Shown piece by piece: positions 26,146-35,045 of a stretch of 64,000 bases of DNA. Numbering within the stretch: the stretch's first letter is position 1; the number at the start of each line of letters is the position of its first letter. The translations under genes and the position numbers were made by a program. This stretch comes from Kribbella jejuensis (GTDB lineage: Bacteria > Actinomycetota > Actinomycetes > Propionibacteriales > Kribbellaceae). The notes beneath the pieces are model-generated. The model saw nothing but the letters and a program-made list of their open reading frames with translations, was not told the origin of the DNA and searched no databases. The stretch is taken from contig NZ_VFMM01000001.1 in assembly GCF_006715085.1 (NCBI RefSeq), positions 2,232,001 to 2,296,000 of the forward strand, in the 5' to 3' direction.

Positions 26146-26876
26146 ACGATCTGGCGCGGCGGCTGCGTGAACTCCACGAGCAGCCGCCGCTGGTGCTCCC
26201 GAACGCGTGGGACGCCGGCTCGGCGCGCGCGATCGAGGCGGCCGGAGCGCAGGCGATCGCGACGACGAGCGCCGGTGTCGCCTGGGCGCACGGGGTGGAC
26301 GACGCGGGTGGGTTGGATCGCGCTGCGGCGGTGGCCGCAGTGCGGGCGATCTGCGCCGCGGTCTCGGTGCCGGTGACGGTGGACGTCGAGGCCGGGTACG
26401 GCGATGTGGCGCGGACAGTTCGGGAGGTGGTCGAGGCAGGTGCTGTCGGGGTGAATCTCGAGGACAGTACGGCGCGGGTGCTCGACGAGCCGGCGGTGCA
26501 CGCGGAGCGGATCCGTGTCGCGCGGGAAACCGGTGGGGCCGAGTTGGTGATCAATGCGCGGACGGACACGTACCTGTTCGGCGACCGGACCGGGACGATC
26601 GAGCGAGCGAAGCGGTACGCCGACGCCGGGGCGGACGTGCTGTTCGTACCGGGCGTCGTCGACCTGCCGACGATCGCCGAACTGGTGAAGGAGTCACCCC
26701 TCCCGGTGAACGTCATGGTCGGCCCCGGCGCACCGTCCGTGCACGAACTCGCCGAGGTCGGCGTGGTCCGGATCAGCGTCGGCCCGGCCATCACCGGCGC
26801 GGCCTACGCCCTCGCAACAGCTGCCGCCCGAGAAGTCCTTACCACCGGCACCTACGAAACCCTGAGCATCCACTAA
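26142..26876 (+). CDS. Isocitrate lyase/PEP mutase superfamily protein
   Basis: 244 residues from GTG 26142 (GTGA overlap with the ABM gene). Family features: LVLPNAWDAGSARAIEAAG, PVTVDVEAGYGD, GVNLEDS and INARTDTYL, the Mg2+-binding acidic residues and barrel strands. It lacks the KKCGH loop of true isocitrate and methylisocitrate lyases, so it belongs to the wider group of oxaloacetate decarboxylases or phosphonate-type enzymes. The substrate is unknown. Confidence 0.88.
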   Translation: MNDLARRLRELHEQPPLVLPNAWDAGSARAIEAAGAQAIATTSAGVAWAHGVDDAGGLDRAAAVAAVRAICAAVSVPVTVDVEAGYGDVARTVREVVEAGAVGVNLEDSTARVLDEPAVHAERIRVARETGGAELVINARTDTYLFGDRTGTIERAKRYADAGADVLFVPGVVDLPTIAELVKESPLPVNVMVGPGAPSVHELAEVGVVRISVGPAITGAAYALATAAAREVLTTGTYETLSIH

Positions 26877-28153
26877 CCGATGCCTGCGGTGAGGCGGTGG
26901 TAGGTGGTGGCCAGGGAGCGCCAGGGGCGGAGGTGCTCCGCGTCGTCGGCGAACGGCCAGGCGTCGCGGGCTCCTAGGCGTAGGGCAATCTCTTGGGCGG
27001 CCGGCGGGCTCGTCACGGTCTCCAGGGACCGGACGAGCTCGGCGGCGTCCTCCCCCACTTCCAGGGTGATGTTGCCGTTGGCAACTTCTACGGCAAGCGA
27101 CCCGACCAGCTCGGCGGACGCCAGAGCCTCGGGGCCGGGGAACAGGTGGGTGAGGCCGTGCGCCAGCCCCGGCACCGGTACGCCGTACACCTCGACCAGC
27201 TTGCGCAGCGCATCGGGAACGTCCAGTGCGGGCAGCTGGTCCCGGACGACCGCTTGTACGGCGACCTCGAACAGGCCCCAGGCGCCGGGAACGCGGACCC
27301 CGGGCCGCTCCGCCACCAGCGGGCCCAGCTCTGGATCGGAAGCAAGCAGCGCCCGGGCCAGCACCGGCTCGCAGTCGAGACCGACCAGCCGCGCGGCCCG
27401 GTCGACGACGTGGATCACGCCCTCCCAGAACGGCAGATGCGCCCGGAGCAACAGGTAGTCGTCGCCACCCGGACCGATCTCGAGCATCCCGGGCGAGCCG
27501 TCGAGCGAGATCGTCCGCCGGTACACCCCGTCATAGACCGCCTCCACCCCAGGAATCGCCCGCTCCGCGAGGAACGTACACATGGCGTCCCAGTCGTACG
27601 GCGGTGTGTACGGCAACCGCAGCACCAAGCCGCCGTCCGCGATCAAGCGATCGCTGCGTCGCCGGCGCTCGCGCAGCTCGCGCGGTGAAGCGCGGAAGAT
27701 CTCCCGCATCGCCCGGTTGAACTGCCGCAGACTCCCGAACCCGGACGCGAACGCGATCTCCGCGATCCCGAGCTCGGAATCGTCCAGCAACCGCCGCGCG
27801 AAATGCGCCCGCCGCGACCGCGCGAACTGATCCGGCGTGACACCGAGATGCTCGTGGAACATCCGCCGCAGGTGCCGCGCCGACATCCCCAGCCGCGCCC
27901 CGAGTGCCTCCTCGCCGGATTCGTCCAGCAACCCGGCGATGATCAGCTGGACCGCACGGCAGACCAGCTCGGGCGCTTCGTCCGCGACCGTGCCGGCCAC
28001 CCGGTACGGACGGCAGCGCAGGCAGGCCCGGTACCCCGCGGCCTCGGCGGCGGCGGGCAGCTCGAAGGTGCTCACGTTCTCCGCGAGCGGTTTCGCCCCG
28101 CACCCGGGGCGGCAGTAGATGCCCGTCGTGCGGACCGCCGAATAGGTCGTCAC
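26873..28153 (-). CDS. Ada-AlkA type DNA repair regulator/3-methyladenine glycosylase
   Basis: 426 residues from GTG 28153; in-frame starts up to 28177 are possible. Order of domains: the Ada zinc domain (GIYCRPGCGAKP and CLRCRP give the four Cys), an AraC HTH (about 90-175, GIAEIAFASGFGSLRQFNRAMREIF), then AlkA N-terminal and HhH glycosylase domains (about 190-426). The methyl-accepting Cys of Ada is the Cys in IYC. The glycosylase end reads IALRLGARDAWPFADD, where the catalytic Asp is expected. It senses alkyl phosphotriester damage, induces repair genes and excises alkylated bases. Confidence 0.92.
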   Translation of the reverse strand: MTTYSAVRTTGIYCRPGCGAKPLAENVSTFELPAAAEAAGYRACLRCRPYRVAGTVADEAPELVCRAVQLIIAGLLDESGEEALGARLGMSARHLRRMFHEHLGVTPDQFARSRRAHFARRLLDDSELGIAEIAFASGFGSLRQFNRAMREIFRASPRELRERRRRSDRLIADGGLVLRLPYTPPYDWDAMCTFLAERAIPGVEAVYDGVYRRTISLDGSPGMLEIGPGGDDYLLLRAHLPFWEGVIHVVDRAARLVGLDCEPVLARALLASDPELGPLVAERPGVRVPGAWGLFEVAVQAVVRDQLPALDVPDALRKLVEVYGVPVPGLAHGLTHLFPGPEALASAELVGSLAVEVANGNITLEVGEDAAELVRSLETVTSPPAAQEIALRLGARDAWPFADDAEHLRPWRSLATTYHRLTAGIG

Positions 28154-28237
28154 ACCGAGCACGCTAGCCGGGCCCACCGACAGTTCATGACACGCGCTTT
28201 ACACCGGGCGCGCGCGGTCCCGACTAAGGTACGGCGA

Positions 28238-28777
28238 GTGCAGTCGAAACCTATGCTGGTCGTGGTGAGTGGTCCGCCTGGGACGGGGAAGACAACGCTG
28301 GCGCACCGGATCGCGGCCGCGATCGGCTGCCCGGCGATCTGCCGGGACGAGATCAAGGAGGGCATGGCGCACGCGACTCCGGGATTCGTGCCGGGGCCCG
28401 GCGATCCGCTGACGATGCGCACGCTGTCGACGTTCTTCGACGTGATCGGTCTGCTGGTCGGACGCGGTACGACGGTGGTCGCCGAGGCCGCCTTCCAGGA
28501 CCGGCTGTGGACGCCCGGGCTGAGCCCGTTGCTCGGCCGCGCCGATGTGCGGATCGTGCACTGTACGACGTCCGCCGAGGTCGCGCTCGCGCGGATCACG
28601 GCCCGGTCCGGTGCGGACCCGCGCCGGGCGGCACACGAGGACGCGCAGATCAGCCCGGAGGCGCGCGTACGGACCCACAACGCGTTCCAGCCGGTGGATC
28701 TGCCGGTTCCGTCGCTGGTGGTGGACACGACCACGGAACCTCCGTTGGAGCAGGTGCTGGCATTCTTGTCCCGCTGA
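28238..28777 (+). CDS. P-loop kinase/AAA-type ATPase of unknown substrate
   Basis: 179 residues from GTG 28238. Walker A is SGPPGTGKTTLA right after the start. The pattern CRDEIKEG after the second strand and a basic lid segment with HCTTSAEVALARITAR resemble small kinases of the Zeta/chloramphenicol-phosphotransferase group. No membrane or DNA-binding region is seen. It is 20 bases from the RraA-like gene, perhaps co-transcribed. Confidence 0.8.
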   Translation: MQSKPMLVVVSGPPGTGKTTLAHRIAAAIGCPAICRDEIKEGMAHATPGFVPGPGDPLTMRTLSTFFDVIGLLVGRGTTVVAEAAFQDRLWTPGLSPLLGRADVRIVHCTTSAEVALARITARSGADPRRAAHEDAQISPEARVRTHNAFQPVDLPVPSLVVDTTTEPPLEQVLAFLSR

Positions 28778-28797
28778 CGACACGAGAGGGGACGGAC

Positions 28798-29472
28798 ATG
28801 TTGGAGGGTTTGACCACGGCGCACCTGGCCGACGCTTGTGTACGGGCCGGGGTGCCGGTGCGCACGGTGTCCGTCACAGCGGTTGTCGGCGAGCGGGTCG
28901 CGGGGCGGGTGTTGCCGGCGCAGCATGTGGGCAGCGTGGACGTGTTCCTGGAGGCGTTCGAGTCCGCGGCCGAGGGCGACGTACTCGTGGTGGACAACGG
29001 TGGCCGCCGGGACGAGGCGTGTGTCGGAGACCTCGCCGCGCTGGAGGCTGTCGCGGCCGGTGTCGCGGGCATCGTGATCTGGGGATTGCACCGCGACACG
29101 GCCGAGATCACCGCGATCGGGTTGCCGGTGTTCAGTCTCGGCGCGTTGCCGACCGGGCCGCTGCGGCTCGACCCGCAGCCGGCCGATGCGTTGTCCAGGG
29201 CAACTATCGGGGAGTGGACGGTGACCCGCGACGACGTCGTCCTCGCGGATGCCGACGGCGCGATCTTCGTACCGGCGGATCGCGTCGACGAACTGCAGGC
29301 GCTGGCGGAAGGGATCCGGGACACCGAGCACCGGCAGGCCGCGGACATCCGGGGCGGGCGGACGTTACGGGAGCAGGTGAGCTTCGCGGAGTACCTGGAG
29401 AAGCGGGCGGCGGATCCGTCGCTGACGTTCCGGCAGCATCTCCGGGCGGTGCGTGGGGCGATCGAGGAGTAG
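28798..29472 (+). CDS. RraA-like protein (HMG/oxaloacetate aldolase family)
   Basis: 224 residues; ATG 28798 with GAGGGGACGG upstream. It shows LTTAHLADACVRAG, GRVLPAQHVGSVDVFLEAFESAAEGDVLVVDNGGRRDEACVG and VIWGLHRDTAEI, with the DxxAD-type metal site region of RraA/HMG aldolases seen in VLADADGAIFVP. Many members cleave 4-hydroxy-4-methyl-2-oxoglutarate or decarboxylate oxaloacetate; others inhibit RNase E. No aromatic-degradation genes are adjacent. Confidence 0.83.
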   Translation: MLEGLTTAHLADACVRAGVPVRTVSVTAVVGERVAGRVLPAQHVGSVDVFLEAFESAAEGDVLVVDNGGRRDEACVGDLAALEAVAAGVAGIVIWGLHRDTAEITAIGLPVFSLGALPTGPLRLDPQPADALSRATIGEWTVTRDDVVLADADGAIFVPADRVDELQALAEGIRDTEHRQAADIRGGRTLREQVSFAEYLEKRAADPSLTFRQHLRAVRGAIEE

Positions 29473-29481
29473 GCGGCCGGC

Positions 29482-30366
29482 TCAGCTGATTGCGGCGCGG
29501 ACTGCGGGAACGACTTCTTGGGACCAGCGGGTCAGCTGGGTCTCGTACGGCGTGGCGCCTCGGGGGAAGAGGGTGAAACCGGTGGCGTTGTGGTTGAGGA
29601 TGCCGTCGGTGAGCTCCTCGATCCACTGCGCCGCAGACCCGCCGATCCAGCGGCCCTCGGCGTCGCGGGTCCGGCGGAGTGGGGCGTCGGTGATCTCGCC
29701 GGGGAAGTTGTAGATCGTGCCGACGTCGGACGGTTTGCGGCCGACGGACGACGCGGCCTCGTCGATGATCGGGCGGGACCAGCGGTAGCGGTCGCTCAGC
29801 CAGTCGGCGGCGTGGCCGGGGATCCAGCCGTCCGCGTTCCGGCCGGTCGCGGCGAGGGACTTCGGCCCGTTCGAGCCGGTCCAGATCAGCGGGGCCGGTA
29901 CGGCGGCGGGCCGGAGCTTGCCGATCGGGTAGTGCTTGGTCGGTACCGGCGTACCGCCGTCGGACATCGCGTGCACGAGTTGCATGGCCTCTTCGAGTGC
30001 CTCGACCGCTTCCGCGGGGCGGAGTTCCGGGATGCCCATCGTGGTGATGCGGTCCCAGGCGCCGCCGGCCCCGAGGCCGAGGACGAACCGGCCGCCGGAC
30101 AGCGCCGTCAGCGAGGTCGCCGTCCGGGCGAGAACCGGCGCGGGGCGCAGCGGGAGGTTCGTGACGTTGACGAACGCGGACAGGTGCTCGGTGCGGCCGA
30201 GCAGGAACGCGATTGCGGCGTACCCGTCGAGCATGTCGGGGACGTACGGGTGGTCGGCGAGGCTGACGTGGTCGAGGCCGTCGCGGTCCGCCTGCTGGGC
30301 GAGCCGCACGATCGCGGCCACCTCCCGGACCGAGTCCGGCGATCCGTATCCGAACCGCACGTTCAT
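29482..30366 (-). CDS. LLM-class F420-type oxidoreductase
   Basis: 294 residues from ATG 30366 with AAGGAG upstream. It has the LLM motifs LDHVSLADHPYVPDM and TSLTALSGGRFVLGLGAGGAW, and APLIWTGSNGPKSLAATGRNADGWIPG, characteristic of actinobacterial F420-dependent reductases and dehydrogenases. It is not related closely to the two sulfur-operon enzymes. The MarR gene is divergent with an operator between. Confidence 0.87.
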   Translation of the reverse strand: MNVRFGYGSPDSVREVAAIVRLAQQADRDGLDHVSLADHPYVPDMLDGYAAIAFLLGRTEHLSAFVNVTNLPLRPAPVLARTATSLTALSGGRFVLGLGAGGAWDRITTMGIPELRPAEAVEALEEAMQLVHAMSDGGTPVPTKHYPIGKLRPAAVPAPLIWTGSNGPKSLAATGRNADGWIPGHAADWLSDRYRWSRPIIDEAASSVGRKPSDVGTIYNFPGEITDAPLRRTRDAEGRWIGGSAAQWIEELTDGILNHNATGFTLFPRGATPYETQLTRWSQEVVPAVRAAIS

Positions 30367-30401
30367 ATCGACTCCTTCAGATAGTTCGATGTCCCAACTA
30401 G

Positions 30402-30428
30402 TTGTAGCACGAATACTTCGTACCACAA
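30402..30428. promoter_or_regulatory. MarR operator in the LLM/MarR divergent region
   Basis: TTGTAGCACGAA (30402-30413), TAC, then TTCGTACCACAA (30417-30428). The arms match at 10 of 12 positions. It lies midway between the two start codons, 30 to 36 bases from each. Confidence 0.65.
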
Positions 30429-30458
30429 ACTATTAGCTCAGCTGACTATCATGGGGTC

Positions 30459-30881
30459 ATGGTGACGACGACGGCTGCCCGGGACACCGACCTCGCGAGC
30501 GCGCTGGTGCAGGCGATGCACCGGCTGCAGGACATCCACGCCGAAACCAGCCGCCCGCTCGGCCTCACTCCGCAGCAGGCGCACCTGCTCTGCGTACTGA
30601 TCGGCGGCCCGGAGGGCATGACCGACCTGAGCCGCATCCTGAGCATCGAACGCTCGAGCCTGACCAGCATGGTCGACCGCCTCGAACGCCGCTCCCTCGT
30701 CGCCCGCATCCCCAGCCCCGGCGACCGCCGCGCCTGCCGCATCGAACTGACCCCCGACGGCCTCACCCTCGCCCACCAGGCCCACGACGCGGTAGTGGAC
30801 CGCATCAACACCCTGACCGCCCACCTCCCCCCAACCACCCGCCACGCAGTAACCACCGCCCTCCAATCCATCACCGGCTGA
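30459..30881 (+). CDS. MarR family transcriptional regulator
   Basis: 140 residues. The winged helix is visible from about residue 35 to 105: GLTPQQAHLLCVLIGGPEGMTDLSRILSIERSSLTSMVDRLERRSLVARIPSPGDRRACRIELT, including the DRR wing motif. It probably represses itself and the divergent F420-type oxidoreductase by binding the palindrome between them. Confidence 0.9.
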   Translation: MVTTTAARDTDLASALVQAMHRLQDIHAETSRPLGLTPQQAHLLCVLIGGPEGMTDLSRILSIERSSLTSMVDRLERRSLVARIPSPGDRRACRIELTPDGLTLAHQAHDAVVDRINTLTAHLPPTTRHAVTTALQSITG

Positions 30882-30891
30882 GGGCGCCGGT

Positions 30892-31410
30892 TCAGCGACG
30901 GCCGCCGAACTCCCAGGGGTGGATTTCGGGGGTGCTCGACTGGAGTAGGTCGGCAGCGGCTTCGGGGGACGGAGCTTCGAGGAGAGCGGCTCGGCCCGCG
31001 TGGCGGGTGCCGTCGTACAGGTTGCCGTAGACGATCAGGTGATCGGAGGACAGCGGGCGCGGGGCATCCTTCGTCAGGACGAGGAAACGGTCGTACTCCG
31101 GGACCGTTGTGGTGAACTCCCACATCGTGTGGGCGGTCAGGTTTTCGAAGCGGTACACCTCGACGGAGGCGAACGCCCCGCCGAGGTAATACGGCTCCTC
31201 GTACACGAATCGCCGCAGCGCATCCACCGACGAGAGGTCGACGATGTGCAGGCTGCCGGTCGGACGGGAACGGTCCGCGGTGAGGGTCGGGCCGCGGGCG
31301 ATCAACTCCGCGGCGTACCTGTCCATGAAGGTCCAGTGTTCCTCGGTCAACCGGACCTTCACGTCGAGGCTTCCAGGCCGATCCCGGCCGTAAACCAAGT
31401 ACTGCGTCAC
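30892..31410 (-). CDS. YCII-like double-domain protein
   Basis: 172 residues; GTG 31410 overlaps the upstream stop (GTGA). The first half (YLVYGRDRPGSLDVKVRLTEEHWTFMDRYAAELIARGPTLT...GSLHIVDLSSVDALRRFVYEEPYY) is a YCII-type alpha/beta domain; the second half (about 90-172) reads as a diverged second copy. YCII proteins are small enzymes or binders of unknown role. Tight coupling to the 359-residue protein before it suggests a shared function. Confidence 0.75.
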   Translation of the reverse strand: MTQYLVYGRDRPGSLDVKVRLTEEHWTFMDRYAAELIARGPTLTADRSRPTGSLHIVDLSSVDALRRFVYEEPYYLGGAFASVEVYRFENLTAHTMWEFTTTVPEYDRFLVLTKDAPRPLSSDHLIVYGNLYDGTRHAGRAALLEAPSPEAAADLLQSSTPEIHPWEFGGRR

Positions 31411-32486
31411 GCCAGGTGCAACCGCAGGATCGTGTCGTAGTCGACGACCTCGACCCCGGCGGCCGGCGTCACGGTCTCCTGCGACGGGACGATCAGCAGC
31501 AACCGCGGGTCGGTGACGTCGACGTCGTACTTCGACTTGAGCTGCGAGCGGTTGTCCGCGGTCTTGAGGTATTCGGCGTACGTCACCAGCTCGGCCGCGC
31601 TTTCCTGCACCGGCAGGCGGAACACCCGGCGGCGCTTCTTACCGTTGGTGGTGTCAACGACCGGGAGCTCCAGCCGGCCGACGATGTGGCTGCCGTCCGC
31701 CCGCTCGAGGATGAAGTCCGGGTGCAGCTCGCCGAGCGCCGGCTCGCGGACCAGCTTGGTCGCGCCGAACGCGGACAGCAGGATCTGCTCGTGCGTGTCC
31801 AGGAAGCCGTCGACGGTCGAGTCCTGCAGGCCGTGCGCGAGGTACGTGCTCTCGAACGGGTCGGCCTTCAGTACGGCGGGGTCGATCGGCAGGCTGATCG
31901 TGCCGATCGGGTCGAGGTGCGGGCGGGCGTTCGAGTACGACTGCAGGAAGTCGAGGTACTTGTCGGCCGGCTCCGAGCGGTGGATCGCGATCGCGAAGTT
32001 CACCCAGTGCAACCGCAGCGAGTCACCCGCGGTGTGCACGAGCAGCGTCCGGTCGAACGTCGAGTAGTTGCCCGGCGCGAACTGCAGCAGCTCCTCCCCC
32101 GGCCCGACGTACTCCTCGCCGATCACGTTCGCGGCGGCCGGGAACCGCTCTTCCAGCGCCTGCCGTCCCGCCGTGGTCGCGATCGTCGCGTCCTTGAACA
32201 GGTTCTCGCCCGGCAGCGTCATCACCGCGGTGCCGTCGCCGACGCCGAAGTACTCCTCGACGCTGCCCAGCTTCTGCCGCCGGACCTCCGGCGTCCGGTA
32301 CTCCCGGCTGAGCCCGACGAGCTCGAGGATGTTCCAGTCCGGCGTCTCGGTCAGCACCATCATCCGCGGGAACAGCATCGGCCCCGGCAGCTCCGTACGG
32401 TGGCTGACCGGCAGGTGCCCGGCGACCCCCTTCAGGTGCTCCCCCCAGAACTGAGTGTTCACCTTGACGAACTCGGTGGGTTTCAT
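31407..32486 (-). CDS. Conserved protein with Shedu-like (PD-(D/E)xK-related) C-terminal region
   Basis: 359 residues; ATG 32486 behind GAGGAGAACG. Residues 1-225 are an alpha/beta region I cannot assign. Residues about 235-359 contain HPDFILE, then an acidic strand in GRLELP, and ELVTYAEYL with LLLIVPSQE, a layout like the DUF4263/Shedu nuclease fold. The canonical catalytic Lys of E-x-K is replaced by Pro in ELP, so nuclease activity is doubtful, or the alignment is wrong. Alternatives are a structural protein or an unrelated fold. Confidence 0.55.
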   Translation of the reverse strand: MKPTEFVKVNTQFWGEHLKGVAGHLPVSHRTELPGPMLFPRMMVLTETPDWNILELVGLSREYRTPEVRRQKLGSVEEYFGVGDGTAVMTLPGENLFKDATIATTAGRQALEERFPAAANVIGEEYVGPGEELLQFAPGNYSTFDRTLLVHTAGDSLRLHWVNFAIAIHRSEPADKYLDFLQSYSNARPHLDPIGTISLPIDPAVLKADPFESTYLAHGLQDSTVDGFLDTHEQILLSAFGATKLVREPALGELHPDFILERADGSHIVGRLELPVVDTTNGKKRRRVFRLPVQESAAELVTYAEYLKTADNRSQLKSKYDVDVTDPRLLLIVPSQETVTPAAGVEVVDYDTILRLHLA

Positions 32487-32581
32487 CGTTCTCCTCGCTC
32501 AGACACGCTTGAATGCAGACACTCCGGCCCAGCTTCCAACTCCCGCCCGATCCGAGCCTATTCCCCGTCAGCGCAACACGA

Positions 32582-33670
32582 TCAGTGAGTCCCGGCCGCG
32601 GCGTCGTGCCGGTGGTCGACGTGCTCGTTCGCGCCGAGCAGGTGTGAGTTCTGGACTGCATCGAAGAGGATCCCCAGGAGAATCACCGCCACCGCGGCGC
32701 CGAGGATGCCCACCGTCCGCCCTCGATTCCGCGCGACGGCCGGCGTGAACCAGGTGGCGGCGAAGGCTGCGGCGCCACCCAGGATCAGCGCGACCGACCC
32801 GAGCAGCATCGTGGTGACACGCGGCCCAGGACCCGAGACGCTGGCCAGGACCACGACCGCTCCGACGAGACCGATCGCTACCGGCGCCGCAGCGACGAGC
32901 CGGGCCGTCCGATCGGTACGACGTGCCGCCCACGTCACGGCGAAGAGCGATACCAGAGCCAGGGCCACCATCAGGACCGGTTGCCAGCTCACGCGGTCGT
33001 GCGGTCTCGGGCCAACCGCTCCGCCGAGTCCGGCGGCCGCGGCCCCCGCGGCCATGATCGCCAGCATCGAGAGGGCGCTGTGCTGCCAGCCGTGCCAGCG
33101 GCTCAGGGCCATGTGGTCGAGCAGCTCCAGCTCGGCCGCGAGGTTGGCGCGGGCGGCCGGCTCGTACCGCTCGTGCGCGAGGTCGGTGCGATAGATCCGC
33201 CCGGACGCCAGCATCGCGCGGAGCTGCTCCCGCCGTACGCCGATGTCGAAGCGAGTGTCCCGCCGGATCTCGGCCGCGAACGTCGCGTACTCCGGATCCG
33301 CGAGCAGGGCGTTCACCGCATCCTGCAGGACCGCTCCGTTGGCGCCCTCGCCACCTGAGTACGAGACCAGCCGGGCCACCTCAGCGGTCCGCATCTCATC
33401 GACGCCGTACTCCGGCAGCAACTTCTCCGCCAACCGCGCCGACGCGGCGGCGTCGTCCATCGCGGTGCGGTTAGCGGAGTACGCGGCCCGATGGAACCAG
33501 GCCGCAAGCCGTACCGCGACCGGGTCCGTCGCCAGGTGCTCGAGCGAGTCGAGGGCGTTCAGGATGACGATCAGATACTTGGCCCGGTACCCGTACCGCC
33601 GTACCAACTGATCAGCAAGGTCCCCGGCGCCAGGGATCACCTCGCCCCACAACTCCCGCAGTCCAGCCAC
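32582..33670 (-). CDS. Membrane protein with degenerate HD-domain-like N-terminus
   Basis: 362 residues, GTG start. Residues about 1-190 follow the helix pattern of the predicted metal-dependent HD phosphohydrolases (RYGYRAKYLIVILNALDSLEHL, AAWFHRAAYSANR, ARLAEKLLPEYG, RMARxxL-like end with NLAAELELLDHM). The metal ligands are lost: the HD pair reads HR, and the other His residues are absent. Residues about 200-345 hold five or six membrane helices, and the C-terminus is a His/Asp-rich tail. It is probably a catalytically dead domain anchored in the membrane, perhaps a ligand sensor. Function unknown. Confidence 0.7.
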   Translation of the reverse strand: MAGLRELWGEVIPGAGDLADQLVRRYGYRAKYLIVILNALDSLEHLATDPVAVRLAAWFHRAAYSANRTAMDDAAASARLAEKLLPEYGVDEMRTAEVARLVSYSGGEGANGAVLQDAVNALLADPEYATFAAEIRRDTRFDIGVRREQLRAMLASGRIYRTDLAHERYEPAARANLAAELELLDHMALSRWHGWQHSALSMLAIMAAGAAAAGLGGAVGPRPHDRVSWQPVLMVALALVSLFAVTWAARRTDRTARLVAAAPVAIGLVGAVVVLASVSGPGPRVTTMLLGSVALILGGAAAFAATWFTPAVARNRGRTVGILGAAVAVILLGILFDAVQNSHLLGANEHVDHRHDAAAGTH

Positions 33671-33765
33671 CTATCAATGGTGACAGAACCACAGGGGGAC
33701 CCGCTGTGGCCGTCCGCGTGGCACCGGGCGGAGTAAGGAGGACGCGAGAGGGTACGAGAGAGGGC

Positions 33766-34623
33766 GTGATCGACGGGTTCGAGGAGTTCGACGTACGGGT
33801 GCCTGGGGCAACCATCCACGGGCGGCGCGGCGGCAATGGTCCGCCGGTACTGCTGCTGCACGGATTCCCCGAGTCACATGTCATGTGGCACCGCGTGGCG
33901 CCGGCGCTCGCGGGCGAGTTCAGCGTGGTCGCGACCGACCTGAGCGGCTTCGGCGACAGTACGTCCGACGGCGAGTACTCGATGCGCGCACTCGCCCGGC
34001 ATCAGGTCGAGGCGATGAGATCGTTGGGGCACGACACGTTCGCCGTCGTCGGCCACGACCGGGGCGCGCGCTGTGCGTACCGGATGGCGCTCGACCATCC
34101 CGAGACGGTGACGAAGCTCGCCGTACTCGACATCGTCCCGACCCTGGACGCGTTCGAACGCGCCGACAAGGACTTCGCGCTCGGCTACTGGGCCTGGTCG
34201 TTCCTGACCGCCCCCATCGCCGAGACCTTGATCGGCACCGCACCCGAGGCATTCGTCAACCATCTCCTAGACAGCTGGGCCGCCCACGACGCGTTCCCAC
34301 CAGAGATCAGAGCCGAATACGCCCGCCACTTCCGCGACCCGGCCACAGTCCACGCCATCTGCGAGGAGTACCGCGCAGCCGCCACCACCGACTGCGACCA
34401 CGACTCGGCAGACCGAGGAATCAACCGAATCACCTGCCCGGTACTCGCCCTCTGGGACTCCTCCGGCGCCCTCGCCCACTGGTACGGCGACCCCCTCGCG
34501 ATCTGGCGCCACTGGGCCGACAACGTCTCAGGCGCCCCCGTCGAAGCCGGCCACTTCATCCCCGAAGAGGCCCCGGCCGAGACCCTCCAGCACCTCCTCC
34601 CGTTCCTTACCCGCGGAGAATAG
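33766..34623 (+). CDS. Alpha/beta hydrolase, haloacetate dehalogenase-like
   Basis: 285 residues from GTG 33766 with GAGAGAGGGC upstream. The nucleophile D98 lies in VVGHDRGAR and the catalytic H263 in EAGHFIPEEAP; the Asp nucleophile with HDRGxR is the signature of fluoroacetate/haloacetate dehalogenases, in contrast to the Ser of ordinary esterases. LLLHGFPESHVMWHRVAP forms the oxyanion region. Epoxide hydrolases share the Asp, so that activity is the main alternative. The gene stands alone. Confidence 0.87.
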   Translation: MIDGFEEFDVRVPGATIHGRRGGNGPPVLLLHGFPESHVMWHRVAPALAGEFSVVATDLSGFGDSTSDGEYSMRALARHQVEAMRSLGHDTFAVVGHDRGARCAYRMALDHPETVTKLAVLDIVPTLDAFERADKDFALGYWAWSFLTAPIAETLIGTAPEAFVNHLLDSWAAHDAFPPEIRAEYARHFRDPATVHAICEEYRAAATTDCDHDSADRGINRITCPVLALWDSSGALAHWYGDPLAIWRHWADNVSGAPVEAGHFIPEEAPAETLQHLLPFLTRGE

Positions 34624-34709
34624 GCCCGAACGCGATGAGGGCCGCGCGGTTGGTTCCGTTGAAGACGCCCGGCACGCTGCCGCACGACATCACCTTGACG
34701 GCGTCCACC

Positions 34710-35045
34710 TCATTGCTGGTTCGCGTCCAAGGCTGCAAGCTGCTCCTTCAACGAATGGATCTCTTCCTCAATGGCTTGTAGCCGGTATGGATGGAGCCAG
34801 CCGAGAGGCTGATTGTTCACCGCGTGCGCGACAACCATGTCACCGCCGAACAGTTCAGCGACCTGGCGAATTGAGATCTCGTCATCTCTGGTATCCGCGA
34901 CTCGGTAGATCTCCAGCAATGCCGGCATCTTCTGCGGCAGTTCAGCGAACGCGCTCAGCAACCTCAACCGCATCAGAATACACCCCCGCCGATCCCCTTC
35001 CGAGTCAACCAGATCCACGACGGGTTCCTTCCATGGGTGTGTCAC
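34710..35045 (-). CDS. Unknown protein with C-terminal coiled coil
   Basis: 111 residues from GTG 35045, which makes a GTGA overlap with the secreted-protein gene before it. No family is recognised. The sequence is mixed with a C-terminal helix rich in Glu/Gln/Leu (IEEEIHSLKEQLAAL), a probable coiled coil. G+C and codon use are lower than in the flanks. Translational coupling to the secreted protein suggests a shared role. Confidence 0.6.
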   Translation of the reverse strand: MTHPWKEPVVDLVDSEGDRRGCILMRLRLLSAFAELPQKMPALLEIYRVADTRDDEISIRQVAELFGGDMVVAHAVNNQPLGWLHPYRLQAIEEEIHSLKEQLAALDANQQ

